From positions 1-46,913 of the forward strand of contig FOEK01000024.1 of assembly GCA_900110635.1 (NCBI GenBank): a stretch of 46,913 nt of DNA, in the 5' to 3' direction. Origin of the DNA: Lachnospiraceae bacterium NE2001. Lineage in GTDB: Bacteria; Bacillota; Clostridia; Lachnospirales; Lachnospiraceae. The first letter of the stretch is position 1. The number at the start of each line of letters is the position of its first letter. Shown in pieces: positions 1 through 8,659 of the stretch. The position numbers and the translations under genes are program-made. Below the pieces are notes generated by a model that saw only the letters and a list, made by a program, of their open reading frames with translations, did no database searches and was not told where the DNA came from.

Positions 1-225
1 AATTATCTGGAGTATAAGCTTCGGGATAGAGGAAAACACTTTGTAAAGATTGATAAATTCTACCCATCAAGTCAGATATGTCATTGTTGTGGCTATAAAA
101 ACGAAGAAACAAAAGATCTGTCAATAAGAAAATGGAGATGTCCAAAGTGCAATAAAGAACATGACCGCGACATAAATGCAGCTATAAATATACGTAATGA
201 AGGAATGAGATACTTAAGTAACTAA
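1..225 (+). CDS. tnpB: TnpB (OrfB), IS200/IS605 family, C-terminal fragment
   Basis: The reading frame is open from the first base, so the gene starts before the window. The 74 visible residues carry the end of an RNA-guided TnpB nuclease: a zinc-binding module with two Cys pairs (CHCC and CPKC, about residues 28-54) and the final RuvC motif DRDINAAINI with its catalytic Asp. The end is natural (TAA), not a frameshift. In this family TnpB cuts DNA guided by an omega RNA made from the element's right end, and that right end follows directly. Nothing can be said about the N-terminal part or about an accompanying TnpA. The family call is firm; activity is unknown. Confidence 0.93.
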   Translation, partial: NYLEYKLRDRGKHFVKIDKFYPSSQICHCCGYKNEETKDLSIRKWRCPKCNKEHDRDINAAINIRNEGMRYLSN

Positions 226-345
226 GTATAAATAGAACCGTCGGACAGACGAGGATAGCTCGTGTATGCTGTAATCATTAGATTACTCGAACGAGAAGCC
301 CCCACTTCTTAGCGAAGCGAAAGTGGTGGGAGTATGTCACATCCT
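226..345 (+). mobile_element. Right end of IS200/IS605-type element, likely omega RNA 3' region
   Basis: The stretch after the tnpB stop is rich in short inverted repeats. The clearest is a stem whose arms CCCCCACTT (299-307) and AAGTGGTGGG (321-330) pair with one bulged base around a GCGAAGCG-rich loop. This matches the typical right-end layout of IS605-family elements, where the same DNA provides the TnpA-recognised hairpin and the scaffold of the TnpB guide RNA. The exact element boundary is not fixed here; it probably lies shortly after 330-345. Confidence 0.7.
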
Positions 346-410
346 ACCTTATATCCTGTGCGGTATTTAGGAAGGGGATTAGTACTACAGATGCAATGAG
401 GTAAAACAAA

Positions 411-779
411 ATGGATATTATAATTTCGAATTCTTCGAATGACCCGATCTATCTGCAGATCGTTAATCAAATAAAGGCTAGTATTATGAGCGGAGAGCTT
501 TCCCCTGGGGATGCTCTCCCTTCAATGCGTAATCTGGCAATGCAGATGAGAGTGAGTCTCATCACGACTAAGCGCGCATACGAAGAACTGGAGCGTGATG
601 GTTTCATCGAGACATACACCGGAAAGGGCAGCTTTGTAAAGGCTCAGAATGCAGAGTTTCTGAAAGAAGAAAACTTAAGACAGATAGAGAAACTTCTTGC
701 CGAAGCTGTGGATAAAGCAAAAATGAGCGGAGTTACACCAGAGGAACTGCGTGATATTCTGGATATGCTCTATGAATAA
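411..779 (+). CDS. GntR-family regulator, YtrA subfamily
   Basis: This 122-residue protein has an N-terminal winged helix (about residues 8-75, with the family phrase PIYLQIVNQIKASIMSGELSP and the second-helix segment MRVSLITTKRAYEELERDGF) and only a short helical tail. That size and tail are typical of YtrA-type GntR regulators, which usually repress a neighbouring ABC exporter. A GAGGT ribosome site sits 8 bases before the ATG. The exporter genes at 945-2551 follow on the same strand and are the likely targets. A short perfect palindrome TAGTACTA at 380-387, ahead of the gene, is a possible operator but is not proven. Confidence 0.9.
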   Translation: MDIIISNSSNDPIYLQIVNQIKASIMSGELSPGDALPSMRNLAMQMRVSLITTKRAYEELERDGFIETYTGKGSFVKAQNAEFLKEENLRQIEKLLAEAVDKAKMSGVTPEELRDILDMLYE

Positions 780-853
780 TATGATATATGGATTACTCCG
801 TTGCTAAAGCATTTATTTTGGCATCTTATGTAGTGGATATGGCAACATACGTC

Positions 854-882
854 GCAGGCTATTGAATAGCCTGCTTTTTTTT
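854..882 (+). terminator. Intrinsic terminator between GntR gene and ABC genes
   Basis: Perfect 9-bp stem (GCAGGCTAT / ATAGCCTGC) with a TGA loop, followed by eight T. It lies after the regulator gene and only about 60 bases before the ABC ATPase start. Confidence 0.9.
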
Positions 883-944
883 GTTACCCTCGCCTCAAGT
901 AAAGAAGCAAAGGCTTTATGTATGAAAACGAGAGGAGAATAGAG

Positions 945-1790
945 ATGATAAGATGTGAAAATGTTGTAAAGAGTTTTTCGGACAGAAAGGTGCTTTCTGG
1001 AATCAGTTTTGATATAGCAGATGGAAAGATATTTGGCCTTCTTGGTCCTTCGGGAGCAGGCAAGACCACGTTGATAAAGATACTTACAGGTCAGCTTGAA
1101 TATGACTCGGGAGTAGTAAGTGTTATGGATAAAAATGTTAGAAGGCTGACTGGTAAGGATAAGAAGAGTATTGGAATCATGATGGACCAGTTTGGTGTAT
1201 ATGAGAGACTGTCCTGTGCAGATAACCTAAAGGTGTTTGCTGACATATATGGAGTTCCACATAGCAGGGTAAATGAAATACTTTCACAGGTTGGTCTTGG
1301 AGATGCTGGAAAGAAGGCGGCATCTAATCTGTCTAAGGGAATGAGAGCAAGGCTTTGTCTTGCAAGAGTATTTATGCATTCCCCGAAGATTATCTTCCTG
1401 GATGAACCTACCAGCGGACTGGATCCGATGACACAAAAGCAGATACATAAGCTTATACTTGAGAAGAAGGAACAGGGTTGTACTATATTCTTAACTACTC
1501 ACAATATGGAAGAAGCATCATCGCTATGCGATACGGTGGCACTCCTAAACGAAGGTAAGATCGTGGATATGGGTGCGCCAGAAGAAATCTGCAGAAGATA
1601 TAATCACCAGAAGAAGATAATGATTCACCTGGCATCAGGGGATGATCTGGAGCTTCCACAAACAATGGATTCTGCTGAAGAAATCTATACTCTGATGCAG
1701 GACGGAATGATTGAGACCATTCATTCGTCTGAACCGAATCTTGAGACAGTATTCCTGGAACTTACTGGCAGGAAACTGGAAGAAGCATAG
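945..1790 (+). CDS. ABC exporter ATP-binding protein
   Basis: This is a 281-residue nucleotide-binding subunit that would power the permease encoded just downstream. Visible motifs are Walker A GPSGAGKTT (34-42), a variant signature LSKGM (129-133), Walker B IIFLDEP (about 149-155) and a switch His in TTHNMEEA. A C-terminal extension of about 70 residues is common in ABC-2 drug or peptide exporters. I chose the ATG at 945 because AGAGGAG lies 7 bases before it; an in-frame ATG at 918 has no ribosome site. The GntR regulator upstream and the LytTR pair downstream suggest inducible export of a toxic compound or cell-envelope stress relief. The substrate cannot be told. Confidence 0.93.
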   Translation: MIRCENVVKSFSDRKVLSGISFDIADGKIFGLLGPSGAGKTTLIKILTGQLEYDSGVVSVMDKNVRRLTGKDKKSIGIMMDQFGVYERLSCADNLKVFADIYGVPHSRVNEILSQVGLGDAGKKAASNLSKGMRARLCLARVFMHSPKIIFLDEPTSGLDPMTQKQIHKLILEKKEQGCTIFLTTHNMEEASSLCDTVALLNEGKIVDMGAPEEICRRYNHQKKIMIHLASGDDLELPQTMDSAEEIYTLMQDGMIETIHSSEPNLETVFLELTGRKLEEA

Positions 1791-1867
1791 ACAGGAACGT
1801 AAAAAACTAAAATTGAATCAAAAAACTAGAAACCAATATATAAGAAAGAAACTATGAGGAAAATGAT

Positions 1868-2551
1868 ATGAAGAATATACTTGTTATCATAAAGAAACAG
1901 ATCAAAGATACAATGAAGAATACAGCAGTACTGATCCAATTCATTATCTTTCCAGTACTGACATTAATTATGGAAAACGCGATCAAGATGGATGATATGC
2001 CACCCCAGTTCTTTACAAAGCTTTTCTCGGTAATGGCAATTGGAATGACAACTACGTCAGTTGCTGCTATCATTTCAGAAGAGAAAGAGAAGAATACCCT
2101 GAGGGTGTTGATGATGTCAAATGTAAAGCCTTGGGAATATTTGCTGGGTATTGGTATATATGTATGGACCATCTGTATGCTTGGAGCTGGGCTGATGTCT
2201 ACATGCCTCAATAAGGAAAATATTCCATTTTATCTGGTAGTAATGGGACTTGGGTATATGCTTTCCATAGTTGCTGGTGCCTGCGTAGGAATCTATGCAA
2301 AGAATCAGATGGTAGCAACGTCCCTCGCCATGCCACTTATGATGATACTTTCGTTTCTTCCGATGCTGGCTCTCTTTAACGAGAATATCAAGAAGGTTGC
2401 CAGATTCTTTTATACACAGCAGCTTCGAAGCATTCTCGATGAGATGACATTTGACTCTATAACCAGAGAAGGTGTTATAATACTAGCTGTGAATATGATA
2501 GTAGTGATAACAGCATTTTTTGTCATATTCAGGAAGAAGGGATTGGAGTAA
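1868..2551 (+). CDS. ABC-2 type permease
   Basis: This 227-residue membrane protein has about six hydrophobic segments: one near residues 20-37, then about 50-70, 95-115, 122-142, 150-172 and 203-221. The short motif SEEKEKNTLRVLMMSNV after the second segment is typical of ABC-2 permeases (EKExGTLExL-like). It would form the membrane channel for the ATPase encoded at 945-1790, with which it is co-directional. It is somewhat short for the family but looks intact, with a good start and a natural stop. The substrate is unknown. Confidence 0.87.
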   Translation: MKNILVIIKKQIKDTMKNTAVLIQFIIFPVLTLIMENAIKMDDMPPQFFTKLFSVMAIGMTTTSVAAIISEEKEKNTLRVLMMSNVKPWEYLLGIGIYVWTICMLGAGLMSTCLNKENIPFYLVVMGLGYMLSIVAGACVGIYAKNQMVATSLAMPLMMILSFLPMLALFNENIKKVARFFYTQQLRSILDEMTFDSITREGVIILAVNMIVVITAFFVIFRKKGLE

Positions 2552-2582
2552 ATTTGAAGCTATTTTCAAAGGAATATAGTGT

Positions 2583-3023
2583 ATGAAGATAGAGATAGAT
2601 ATAAATGATAAATACGCTGATACGGAAGTCGCTATAAGAGCGCCAAGGCTGACTCAGGATATTGAGAGGCTTGTGGCGCTTATGCGCATGATCGATATGC
2701 AGATTGGCGTTACTAAGGATGGAGAGACATTTCTGCTAGATGCAAATAAAATCTTATACATCGAGGCGGTGGAGCGAAAGACCTTTGTCTATACTGAGGG
2801 TGAAATGTATGAGTCGGAGCTCAGGCTTTACGAGATAGAACAACAGCTGCTGGAGCGCGATTTCCTCAGAGTCAGCAAGCAGAGTATAGTTAATCTGAGA
2901 CAGATAAAGAGTTTGAAGGCTGATATCAACAGGAAGATTAGGGTAACACTTTCGAACGGAGAACAGATTGTTGTTTCCAGAATGTATTCTGATGAACTTA
3001 GAAGAAAGCTGGGGTTAAAGTAA
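2583..3023 (+). CDS. LytTR-domain transcriptional regulator
   Basis: This 146-residue protein has a short N-terminal segment of about 45 residues and a C-terminal LytTR DNA-binding domain (about 48-145: ILYIEAVERKTFVY, then LLERDFLRVSKQSIVNLRQI and NGEQIVVSRMYSDELRRKL). It lacks a receiver domain. Stand-alone LytTR proteins of this type are regularly paired with a DUF3021 membrane protein, and that partner starts within the stop codon here (1-base overlap). The pair probably senses a membrane signal and controls the ABC genes ahead of it; the signal and targets are inferred. Confidence 0.92.
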   Translation: MKIEIDINDKYADTEVAIRAPRLTQDIERLVALMRMIDMQIGVTKDGETFLLDANKILYIEAVERKTFVYTEGEMYESELRLYEIEQQLLERDFLRVSKQSIVNLRQIKSLKADINRKIRVTLSNGEQIVVSRMYSDELRRKLGLK

Positions 3024-3493
3024 TGGAAGAAAAGAAATCTATATTTAGTTATATAAGTAGATGTTTTGAAACCTACGGAATACTGGTGGTAATCTTTATG
3101 ATTTTCAGTTCCATAGTTGGAGAAGGAGCTGCTGAGTATAGCCCACTCTTTTCACTGGGGAAACAGGGACTTTCACGTGCAACCTTGCTGGAACTATTGC
3201 TTCTGGCGGTTCTTATAACTGTGGCCTATTCTATCTTTATGTCAGATAACTTGATCAAGAATATGCGAATCCCACTTCGTACAGCGCTCTATCTTGTTGC
3301 TGTCACAGCCTGCATTATAGTGATGATTTTCGTCTTTGGATGGTTCCCTAAAAATGATGTAAAGGCCTGGGTTGGGTTTGTTATATCTTATATTCTCAGC
3401 CTTGGAGTCAGCGTCCTTATTACATCTATTCGAGAACGAATGGAGAATAACAGGATGCAGGAGGCACTGGATAAGTATAACAAAAGTAATTAG
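3023..3493 (+). CDS. DUF3021 family membrane protein
   Basis: The 156-residue product has four predicted membrane helices (about 14-32, 56-75, 88-108 and 115-135) and a charged C-terminal tail that may form a coiled coil (SIRERMENNRMQEALDKYNK). This matches the DUF3021 proteins coupled to LytTR regulators. Its start overlaps the stop of the LytTR gene, so the two are translationally linked. It probably modulates the regulator from the membrane; the mechanism is not known for this protein. Confidence 0.85.
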   Translation: MEEKKSIFSYISRCFETYGILVVIFMIFSSIVGEGAAEYSPLFSLGKQGLSRATLLELLLLAVLITVAYSIFMSDNLIKNMRIPLRTALYLVAVTACIIVMIFVFGWFPKNDVKAWVGFVISYILSLGVSVLITSIRERMENNRMQEALDKYNKSN

Positions 3494-3575
3494 GCCAATT
3501 ATTAAGAATGTGACTTTAGTCATATTCAGAATGTATCTTTCTTCACTACAAAACAAAATACGTAATTCGTATAAT

Positions 3576-3614
3576 GAGTGTGTCAAATGAAAAAAGACAC
3601 ACTCGTTTTATTTT
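3576..3614 (+). terminator. Intrinsic terminator after the LytTR/DUF3021 genes
   Basis: Perfect 9-bp stem GAGTGTGTC / GACACACTC (3576-3584 and 3596-3604) with an A-rich loop and a GTTTTATTTT tail. It closes the first exporter unit. Confidence 0.85.
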
Positions 3615-3648
3615 AGGAATAAATGATAGAAAGTAATAGGAGAATGAA

Positions 3649-4401
3649 ATGGGAACAATATTAAAGCTTAATGACTTAACAAAGAAGTACGGCAACAAGG
3701 TTGTTGTCGATAATGTAAATATCGAGATAGAGGAAGGTGAGGTTTTTGGACTTCTTGGTCCTAACGGAGCAGGAAAGAGTACCACAATGAATATGGTCTG
3801 TGACTTAGTAAAGCCTACTCTTGGAAATGTAGAGTTCTACGGAAAGGATTTCCAAAAGAATAGAAAGGAACTGGTGGATAAGCTGGGATACATTCCACAG
3901 GACCTGGCAATCCACGGAAACCTGAAGGCCTGGGAAAATGTTGAGCTCTTTACTTCACTCTACGGAATCAAGGGAGCGGAGCTGAAGAAGAGAATCGACG
4001 AATCGCTTGAATATGTTGGTCTTCTAGATAGAAAAAATGACTTCGCGAAGACATTTTCCGGAGGTATGAAGAGACGACTTAATATCGCCTGTGCTATAGG
4101 TCATCATCCAAAGCTTCTCATCTTCGATGAGCCAACAGTTGGTATCGATCCACAGTCAAGAAACTTCATCCTTGAGAAGATCAAGGAATCCAATAAGAAC
4201 GGTGCAACAGTTATTTACACCAGCCACTATATGGAAGAGGTTGAGGCAATCTGTACAAGAATCGCAATCATGGATAACGGTAAGGTTATCGCAACCGGAA
4301 CAAGTGAGGAGCTGAAGAAGATGGTTGTTGAGGATACATCTACTATCACTCTTGAAGAGGTATTCCTCACACTTACAGGAAAGAAGCTTAGGGATTATTA
4401 A
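3649..4401 (+). CDS. ABC exporter ATP-binding protein
   Basis: This 250-residue ATPase has Walker A GPNGAGKST (37-45), signature FSGGM (136-140), Walker B LLIFDEP (156-162) and the switch region TSHYMEEVEA. It resembles the ATPases of ABC-2 exporters for drugs or lipids. TAGGAG lies just before the ATG. Two permease genes follow (4444-5517 and 5514-6788), then a kinase and response regulator with no real gap, so the five genes look like one operon. The two permeases probably form a heterodimer served by this ATPase. The substrate is unknown. Confidence 0.94.
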   Translation: MGTILKLNDLTKKYGNKVVVDNVNIEIEEGEVFGLLGPNGAGKSTTMNMVCDLVKPTLGNVEFYGKDFQKNRKELVDKLGYIPQDLAIHGNLKAWENVELFTSLYGIKGAELKKRIDESLEYVGLLDRKNDFAKTFSGGMKRRLNIACAIGHHPKLLIFDEPTVGIDPQSRNFILEKIKESNKNGATVIYTSHYMEEVEAICTRIAIMDNGKVIATGTSEELKKMVVEDTSTITLEEVFLTLTGKKLRDY

Positions 4402-4443
4402 TAGGCTTCCCATTGAGGGGAAACTGACTGATGAGGTGAGATA

Positions 4444-5517
4444 ATGAACAGATATATTATTAAAAACAATATAAAGCTGATGTGTCGAAGCTGGGTTAAC
4501 ATTCTTCTATTCGTAATTATGCCTGTCATCCTTGTAGTATGTCTTTCAAGTGCATTTGACAGTCTGATGAAGAAATATGATGATGCTGAGATTAAAGCTG
4601 GTTACAGAGTAGATGGTGATGGAGTCACCGATGAGATGATAGAAGCCATGTGTGAAGTGGCAGAAGATAACGATATTACGCTTGAAGAGTATACTACTGG
4701 GGATCCAGAGGAGCTGATCAAAAAAAATGAACTTAGCGGTTTTATCATATTTGAAGAAGATAAGTATACGGTATATGAAGATAAAGAAGCGGCCGAGCTA
4801 GGAAAGGTCCTTGAGTATTTTGTAAATGCATTTTATGAAAATGTAACTGCATCGGCTATGGGAGTTGATACTGACTCTGCAAAGCTTACAGTTGAACATC
4901 CGGATTTCAAGCCTGCTATTGATTCCAAGGATTATTATGGAATCGTTGAGATCATATATTTCGGCTGGTGTGCCATAGTTGCAGGTGCTGGTATCTTTAT
5001 GAATGAAAAGAAATATAAGATCAGAAAGAGATATCAGGTTGCAAACCTGTCAGCATTTAAAGAGTATCTTGGAAAGTTTATTCCTGTAGCAATAGTTGCT
5101 TCAGCTGGAACAGTTGCTGCTGCATTACTTACAGTAGTTCTTCTGGGAGTACATTGGGGAAATATTCCGCTATCATTACTAATAGTTGTTATATCAGTTG
5201 CAGCTGCTTCGGCATTTGGAGTAATGATCTATAACATTACAGATAACATGATAGCCACGATCATCATTTGTTTTACAGTAGTTTGGATCATGGGATTCTT
5301 CGGAGGAGCATTTGAGACATATCTTTTCTCATCTCATCCGATGATCCTTAAGAACCTGTCGCCTATATATCATATTAACAGGGCGCTTACAGAATTATCC
5401 TGTATGGGCAGCAGTGATTTCGTAAATAGTTCATTTATATATTCAGGTGGAATTATAGTAGTTTGTTCACTTCTTGCTGTAATAGCTGGCAAGCTTAGAA
5501 AAGGAGGAAGAGCATGA
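4444..5517 (+). CDS. ABC-2 type permease (first of a pair)
   Basis: The 357-residue protein begins with a membrane helix (about 16-35), then has a large charged loop of about 130 residues, probably extracytoplasmic, and five or six C-terminal helices (about 170-350). That is the ABC2_membrane_3 layout of drug or lipid exporters. Its stop overlaps the next permease's ATG by 4 bases (ATGA), showing translational coupling. It most likely pairs with the product of 5514-6788. Confidence 0.9.
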   Translation: MNRYIIKNNIKLMCRSWVNILLFVIMPVILVVCLSSAFDSLMKKYDDAEIKAGYRVDGDGVTDEMIEAMCEVAEDNDITLEEYTTGDPEELIKKNELSGFIIFEEDKYTVYEDKEAAELGKVLEYFVNAFYENVTASAMGVDTDSAKLTVEHPDFKPAIDSKDYYGIVEIIYFGWCAIVAGAGIFMNEKKYKIRKRYQVANLSAFKEYLGKFIPVAIVASAGTVAAALLTVVLLGVHWGNIPLSLLIVVISVAAASAFGVMIYNITDNMIATIIICFTVVWIMGFFGGAFETYLFSSHPMILKNLSPIYHINRALTELSCMGSSDFVNSSFIYSGGIIVVCSLLAVIAGKLRKGGRA

Positions 5518-6788
5518 AAACATTGATCAAAATGAGTATGAAGCTTTTGGTGAGAACAAAGATTATATGGCTTTTCATTGTTCTTATGCCATTATTATCT
5601 ACTCTTATCTTAAAGGGTAATACACATTATACAGCTTTTGTAGAAGAAGATGAGCTGGTGGTTGAACTTGATTCTGCAGATGAAAAGGTTGCATATTATG
5701 GTTCAAATGGACAGTATACAGTCAAGGTATATGATGCCTCAAATACAGAGCTTTCTAACTATCTTCTGGAAAGACTTGGAAACAGTGGACTATTTACTGT
5801 ATGCAGAGCTGATATTTCAAATGAAGATATTACATATGAGTTTATTAAAGACCGTATAGAGTTCGATGCATATGAAGATCGCATGGGTTCAGCTCTTTAC
5901 ATTCCGGCTGATTTTGATGAGAAGATGATGGAAGGGAAGATGGATGAAGCTCTTACAATGTATGTTCTTTCGGATGATTCCAGAACAGATGCGCTTGAAA
6001 ATGAGCTGACACTGCAGCTTTCAAGAATAGATACCGCTAAGGATTATATACTAGAAGCAGATTCGGAAGCTGAGGAAATAGTTGAAAATCTTAAGTCAGT
6101 TGATGAAATGACACCTGAGAAAACAGTCACAGCAGTTGCAGGTTCAGGAAATAACCTTACTGAAGAGCAGTCTGATCAGAAGGCTCAGATGGGATATGCA
6201 TTTTCATTCCTTACACTTGGTTTTGTATTTGCTGGTTTCTTTGTAGCTAACGGTGCGATCAAGGAACAGAAAAATGGAGTCTTTACAAGAGTTTCTCTCT
6301 CGAAGACAAACGTTCTTACATATTTTGCTTCAAAATTCGTATCAGTATTTCTTGTATCAGTTCTTATGGCAGGAGTTGTCGCAGTATGCAGCCTGATGCT
6401 TGATATGAATGATGTGGGAATGAGCAGACCGGTATTTGTCTTAATAATCTTTATGATGGGTCTTATCTTTAGCTCCCTTAGTATGTTTATGGGAATTATG
6501 ATGAATGATGTATTCGGTGCCAGCGTAGCTACATTTACACTCTGGTGTATGTCATCTCTCTTTAGTGGCTCTTACTTCCCTCTGGATTCAGCATCAAATG
6601 CTATAAAGGTTATCTCTGCTCTGATGCCACAGAAATGGTTCCTCCAGGGAACGGAAATGATATTTGTTGGAGACAATAAGGCTTACGGTATGTTAATATG
6701 TATAACAGTAGCATATTTAGCAATAATCCTTAGCCTCGGCGGTATTGGCCTTAAGGTTAGAAGGAGTGAAGAGTGGGGAGAGTCGTAA
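5514..6788 (+). CDS. ABC-2 type permease (second of a pair)
   Basis: The 424-residue protein has the same plan as its upstream neighbour: an N-terminal helix (about 15-34), a large acidic loop of about 180 residues (to about 225), and a C-terminal block of six helices. The phrase GAIKEQKNGVFTRVSLSKTN after the second helix is the ABC-2 coupling-helix region. The downstream histidine kinase gene starts 16 bases before this gene ends, so transporter and sensor production are tied together. Confidence 0.9.
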   Translation: MKTLIKMSMKLLVRTKIIWLFIVLMPLLSTLILKGNTHYTAFVEEDELVVELDSADEKVAYYGSNGQYTVKVYDASNTELSNYLLERLGNSGLFTVCRADISNEDITYEFIKDRIEFDAYEDRMGSALYIPADFDEKMMEGKMDEALTMYVLSDDSRTDALENELTLQLSRIDTAKDYILEADSEAEEIVENLKSVDEMTPEKTVTAVAGSGNNLTEEQSDQKAQMGYAFSFLTLGFVFAGFFVANGAIKEQKNGVFTRVSLSKTNVLTYFASKFVSVFLVSVLMAGVVAVCSLMLDMNDVGMSRPVFVLIIFMMGLIFSSLSMFMGIMMNDVFGASVATFTLWCMSSLFSGSYFPLDSASNAIKVISALMPQKWFLQGTEMIFVGDNKAYGMLICITVAYLAIILSLGGIGLKVRRSEEWGES

Positions 6789-7960
6789 GCGACAATTTAA
6801 AAGAAAAATACTTTTTAATAGTACGAATCATCATCCTGCTGCTTTTCAGTGGATATGGTGTGATGATAAATGAACAGGAGACAGGAGTATCTGCAGAGAT
6901 ACTCCTGCTTATTTCGTTATATATTACTATGACATGTCTAAAAGAGTTCGCTGATGGATGGAAGAAAGCACCCTTTATCTTAGTTGCGGCTGTTGTATTT
7001 ATATGTCTTATGTTTTTTGGTGGGATTGGTTATATATACCTAGGGGCCTTTCTTTATTATGAGATTCTGCTTTGCTTCAGAGCCAGAAGAACCTGGTATT
7101 ATCTGATATATATAATGGTTATTGTAGAAAAACTCATCGTAGTAAATATATTTGATGAGAGGACTATGGATGTGATCACACAGGTGATCGTGCTGACATT
7201 TATGCTTGTGTTCTATATGCAGCATGAGTTTGTTGTAACTGATTATGAGAAACAGATGATGCAGGACACCATAACTCAGCAGGGTCTTAAGAGAGATATG
7301 CGTATTCAGGAGTCCACTGCAAGAGAGCAGATGAAGAAGAACCTTCTGATGTCTGAGAATAAGGTGCTTGAGGAAAGGGCGGCGCTTTCTCAGACACTTC
7401 ACGATAAGCTGGGGCACAATATCAACGGTTCTATATACCAGCTGGAGGCTATAAAGGTTATAATGGATAAGGATCCGGATAAGGCCCGGGGAATGACTCA
7501 GGCTGTTATAGATCAGCTCCGAACTGGAATGGATGAGATAAGGGCAATCCTTAGAAAGGAGCGGCCGGAGAAGAAACAGATGGCACTCCTCCAGCTTTAT
7601 GAGCTTTGTGAGGACTGTAACAACAAGGGTGTTGAGGCAGAGTTTGAGAGTGAGGGTGACCTCTCCAGGGTGCCAGATAGCATGTGGGAAGTTATTCTGG
7701 ATAATGCATTTGAAGCTGTCACCAACTCTATGAAGTATTCTCAGTGTACCCATATAGATATAGGCATAGTGGTAATGAACCAGATGGTTAGGTGCTCCAT
7801 CACTGATGACGGTGTTGGCTGTGATAAGATTGAGGACGGAATGGGAATCTCCGGAATGCGAAAGAGAATCCGCGAAGCGGGTGGAACCATAAACTTTGAA
7901 AGTAAGGATGACTCTGGAACTCAGAAGGGGTTCAAGGTCAACATGCTCCTTCCATTATAA
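6773..7960 (+). CDS. Sensor histidine kinase, NarL/DesK type
   Basis: The protein is 395 residues long. About six membrane helices fill residues 13-155, followed by a coiled coil and a HisKA_3 dimerisation domain with phospho-acceptor His210 in HDKLGHN. The ATPase domain has the N box DNAFEAVTNSMKYS and G box DGMGISGMRKRI. It starts with GTG at 6773 behind AAGGAG (6760-6765), inside the end of the permease gene. With no large sensor domain outside the membrane, it probably reads its signal in the membrane or through the transporter. Its partner is the response regulator at 7985. Confidence 0.93.
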   Translation: MGRVVSDNLKEKYFLIVRIIILLLFSGYGVMINEQETGVSAEILLLISLYITMTCLKEFADGWKKAPFILVAAVVFICLMFFGGIGYIYLGAFLYYEILLCFRARRTWYYLIYIMVIVEKLIVVNIFDERTMDVITQVIVLTFMLVFYMQHEFVVTDYEKQMMQDTITQQGLKRDMRIQESTAREQMKKNLLMSENKVLEERAALSQTLHDKLGHNINGSIYQLEAIKVIMDKDPDKARGMTQAVIDQLRTGMDEIRAILRKERPEKKQMALLQLYELCEDCNNKGVEAEFESEGDLSRVPDSMWEVILDNAFEAVTNSMKYSQCTHIDIGIVVMNQMVRCSITDDGVGCDKIEDGMGISGMRKRIREAGGTINFESKDDSGTQKGFKVNMLLPL

Positions 7961-7984
7961 AAGACAGTCTTGGAGGAAAAAGGT

Positions 7985-8653
7985 ATGGATAAGATCAAGG
8001 TTATAATTGCTGACGACAGCGACTTTGTTCGCGATGGAATGAAGATAATACTGGATGTGGATGACGACTTTGATGTTCTTGGCTCAGCGGCAAATGGCCG
8101 AGAAGCTATAGAACTGGCGGAGAAGGAGAAACCGGATGTGTTCCTTATGGATATCCAGATGCCGGAAATGGATGGTATAGAGGCAACTAAGTATATAGTG
8201 GAGCATGACCTCGGAAAAGTTCTGATACTTACTACATTTGACGATGATGACCTGGTAAAGCAGGCACTAAAATCTGGTGCCAAGGGTTATCTGATAAAGA
8301 ACCACACGCCGGAGCACTTGAAGCAGATGATAAAGTCGGTTTATAATGGCACAGGCGTAATGGAGGGAAGTATTCTTGAAACTCTTGCTTCCAGTGCGGC
8401 TTCTCTTGGAGGACAGTCAGAGAAAAGTGAAGCTGGTTCTACAGGAGGAAATGGATTTGATCCCACGGGGTATTCCGAGCGCGAACTGGATATCGTGAAA
8501 GCTGTGGCAGAGGGACTCTCCAACAAGGAGATAGCGTCAAAGCTCTTTATCTCCGAGGGTACCGTAAAGAACTACATAACGAACATACTGTCAAAGGAAA
8601 ATCTGTCCCACAGAACAGCCCTGGCAGTCTACTACCTCACAGGAAAGAAATAA
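7985..8653 (+). CDS. Response regulator, NarL/LuxR family
   Basis: The 222-residue protein has a receiver domain (about 1-120; acidic pair DD near residue 11, phospho-acceptor Asp in FLMDIQMP, Lys in GYLIKNH) and a C-terminal LuxR-type helix-turn-helix (YSERELDIVKAVAEG, then NKEIASKLFISEGTVKNYI). The ATG at 7985 is chosen because GGAGG lies 8 bases before it; the TTG at 7970 would place the ribosome site inside the gene. It is the partner of the kinase encoded just upstream and probably controls the same operon. Confidence 0.95.
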   Translation: MDKIKVIIADDSDFVRDGMKIILDVDDDFDVLGSAANGREAIELAEKEKPDVFLMDIQMPEMDGIEATKYIVEHDLGKVLILTTFDDDDLVKQALKSGAKGYLIKNHTPEHLKQMIKSVYNGTGVMEGSILETLASSAASLGGQSEKSEAGSTGGNGFDPTGYSERELDIVKAVAEGLSNKEIASKLFISEGTVKNYITNILSKENLSHRTALAVYYLTGKK

Positions 8654-8659
8654 AAGATT

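Noticed and set aside
781-807. Eight-codon ORF ahead of the terminator at 854 as a second attenuator leader
   Set aside because: No ribosome site and no complementarity to the terminator arm were found.
7040-7753. Long minus-strand open frame opposite the NarL-type kinase gene
   Set aside because: It mirrors a clear kinase gene, has no recognisable domain and no ribosome site; it is a shadow of codon use on the other strand.
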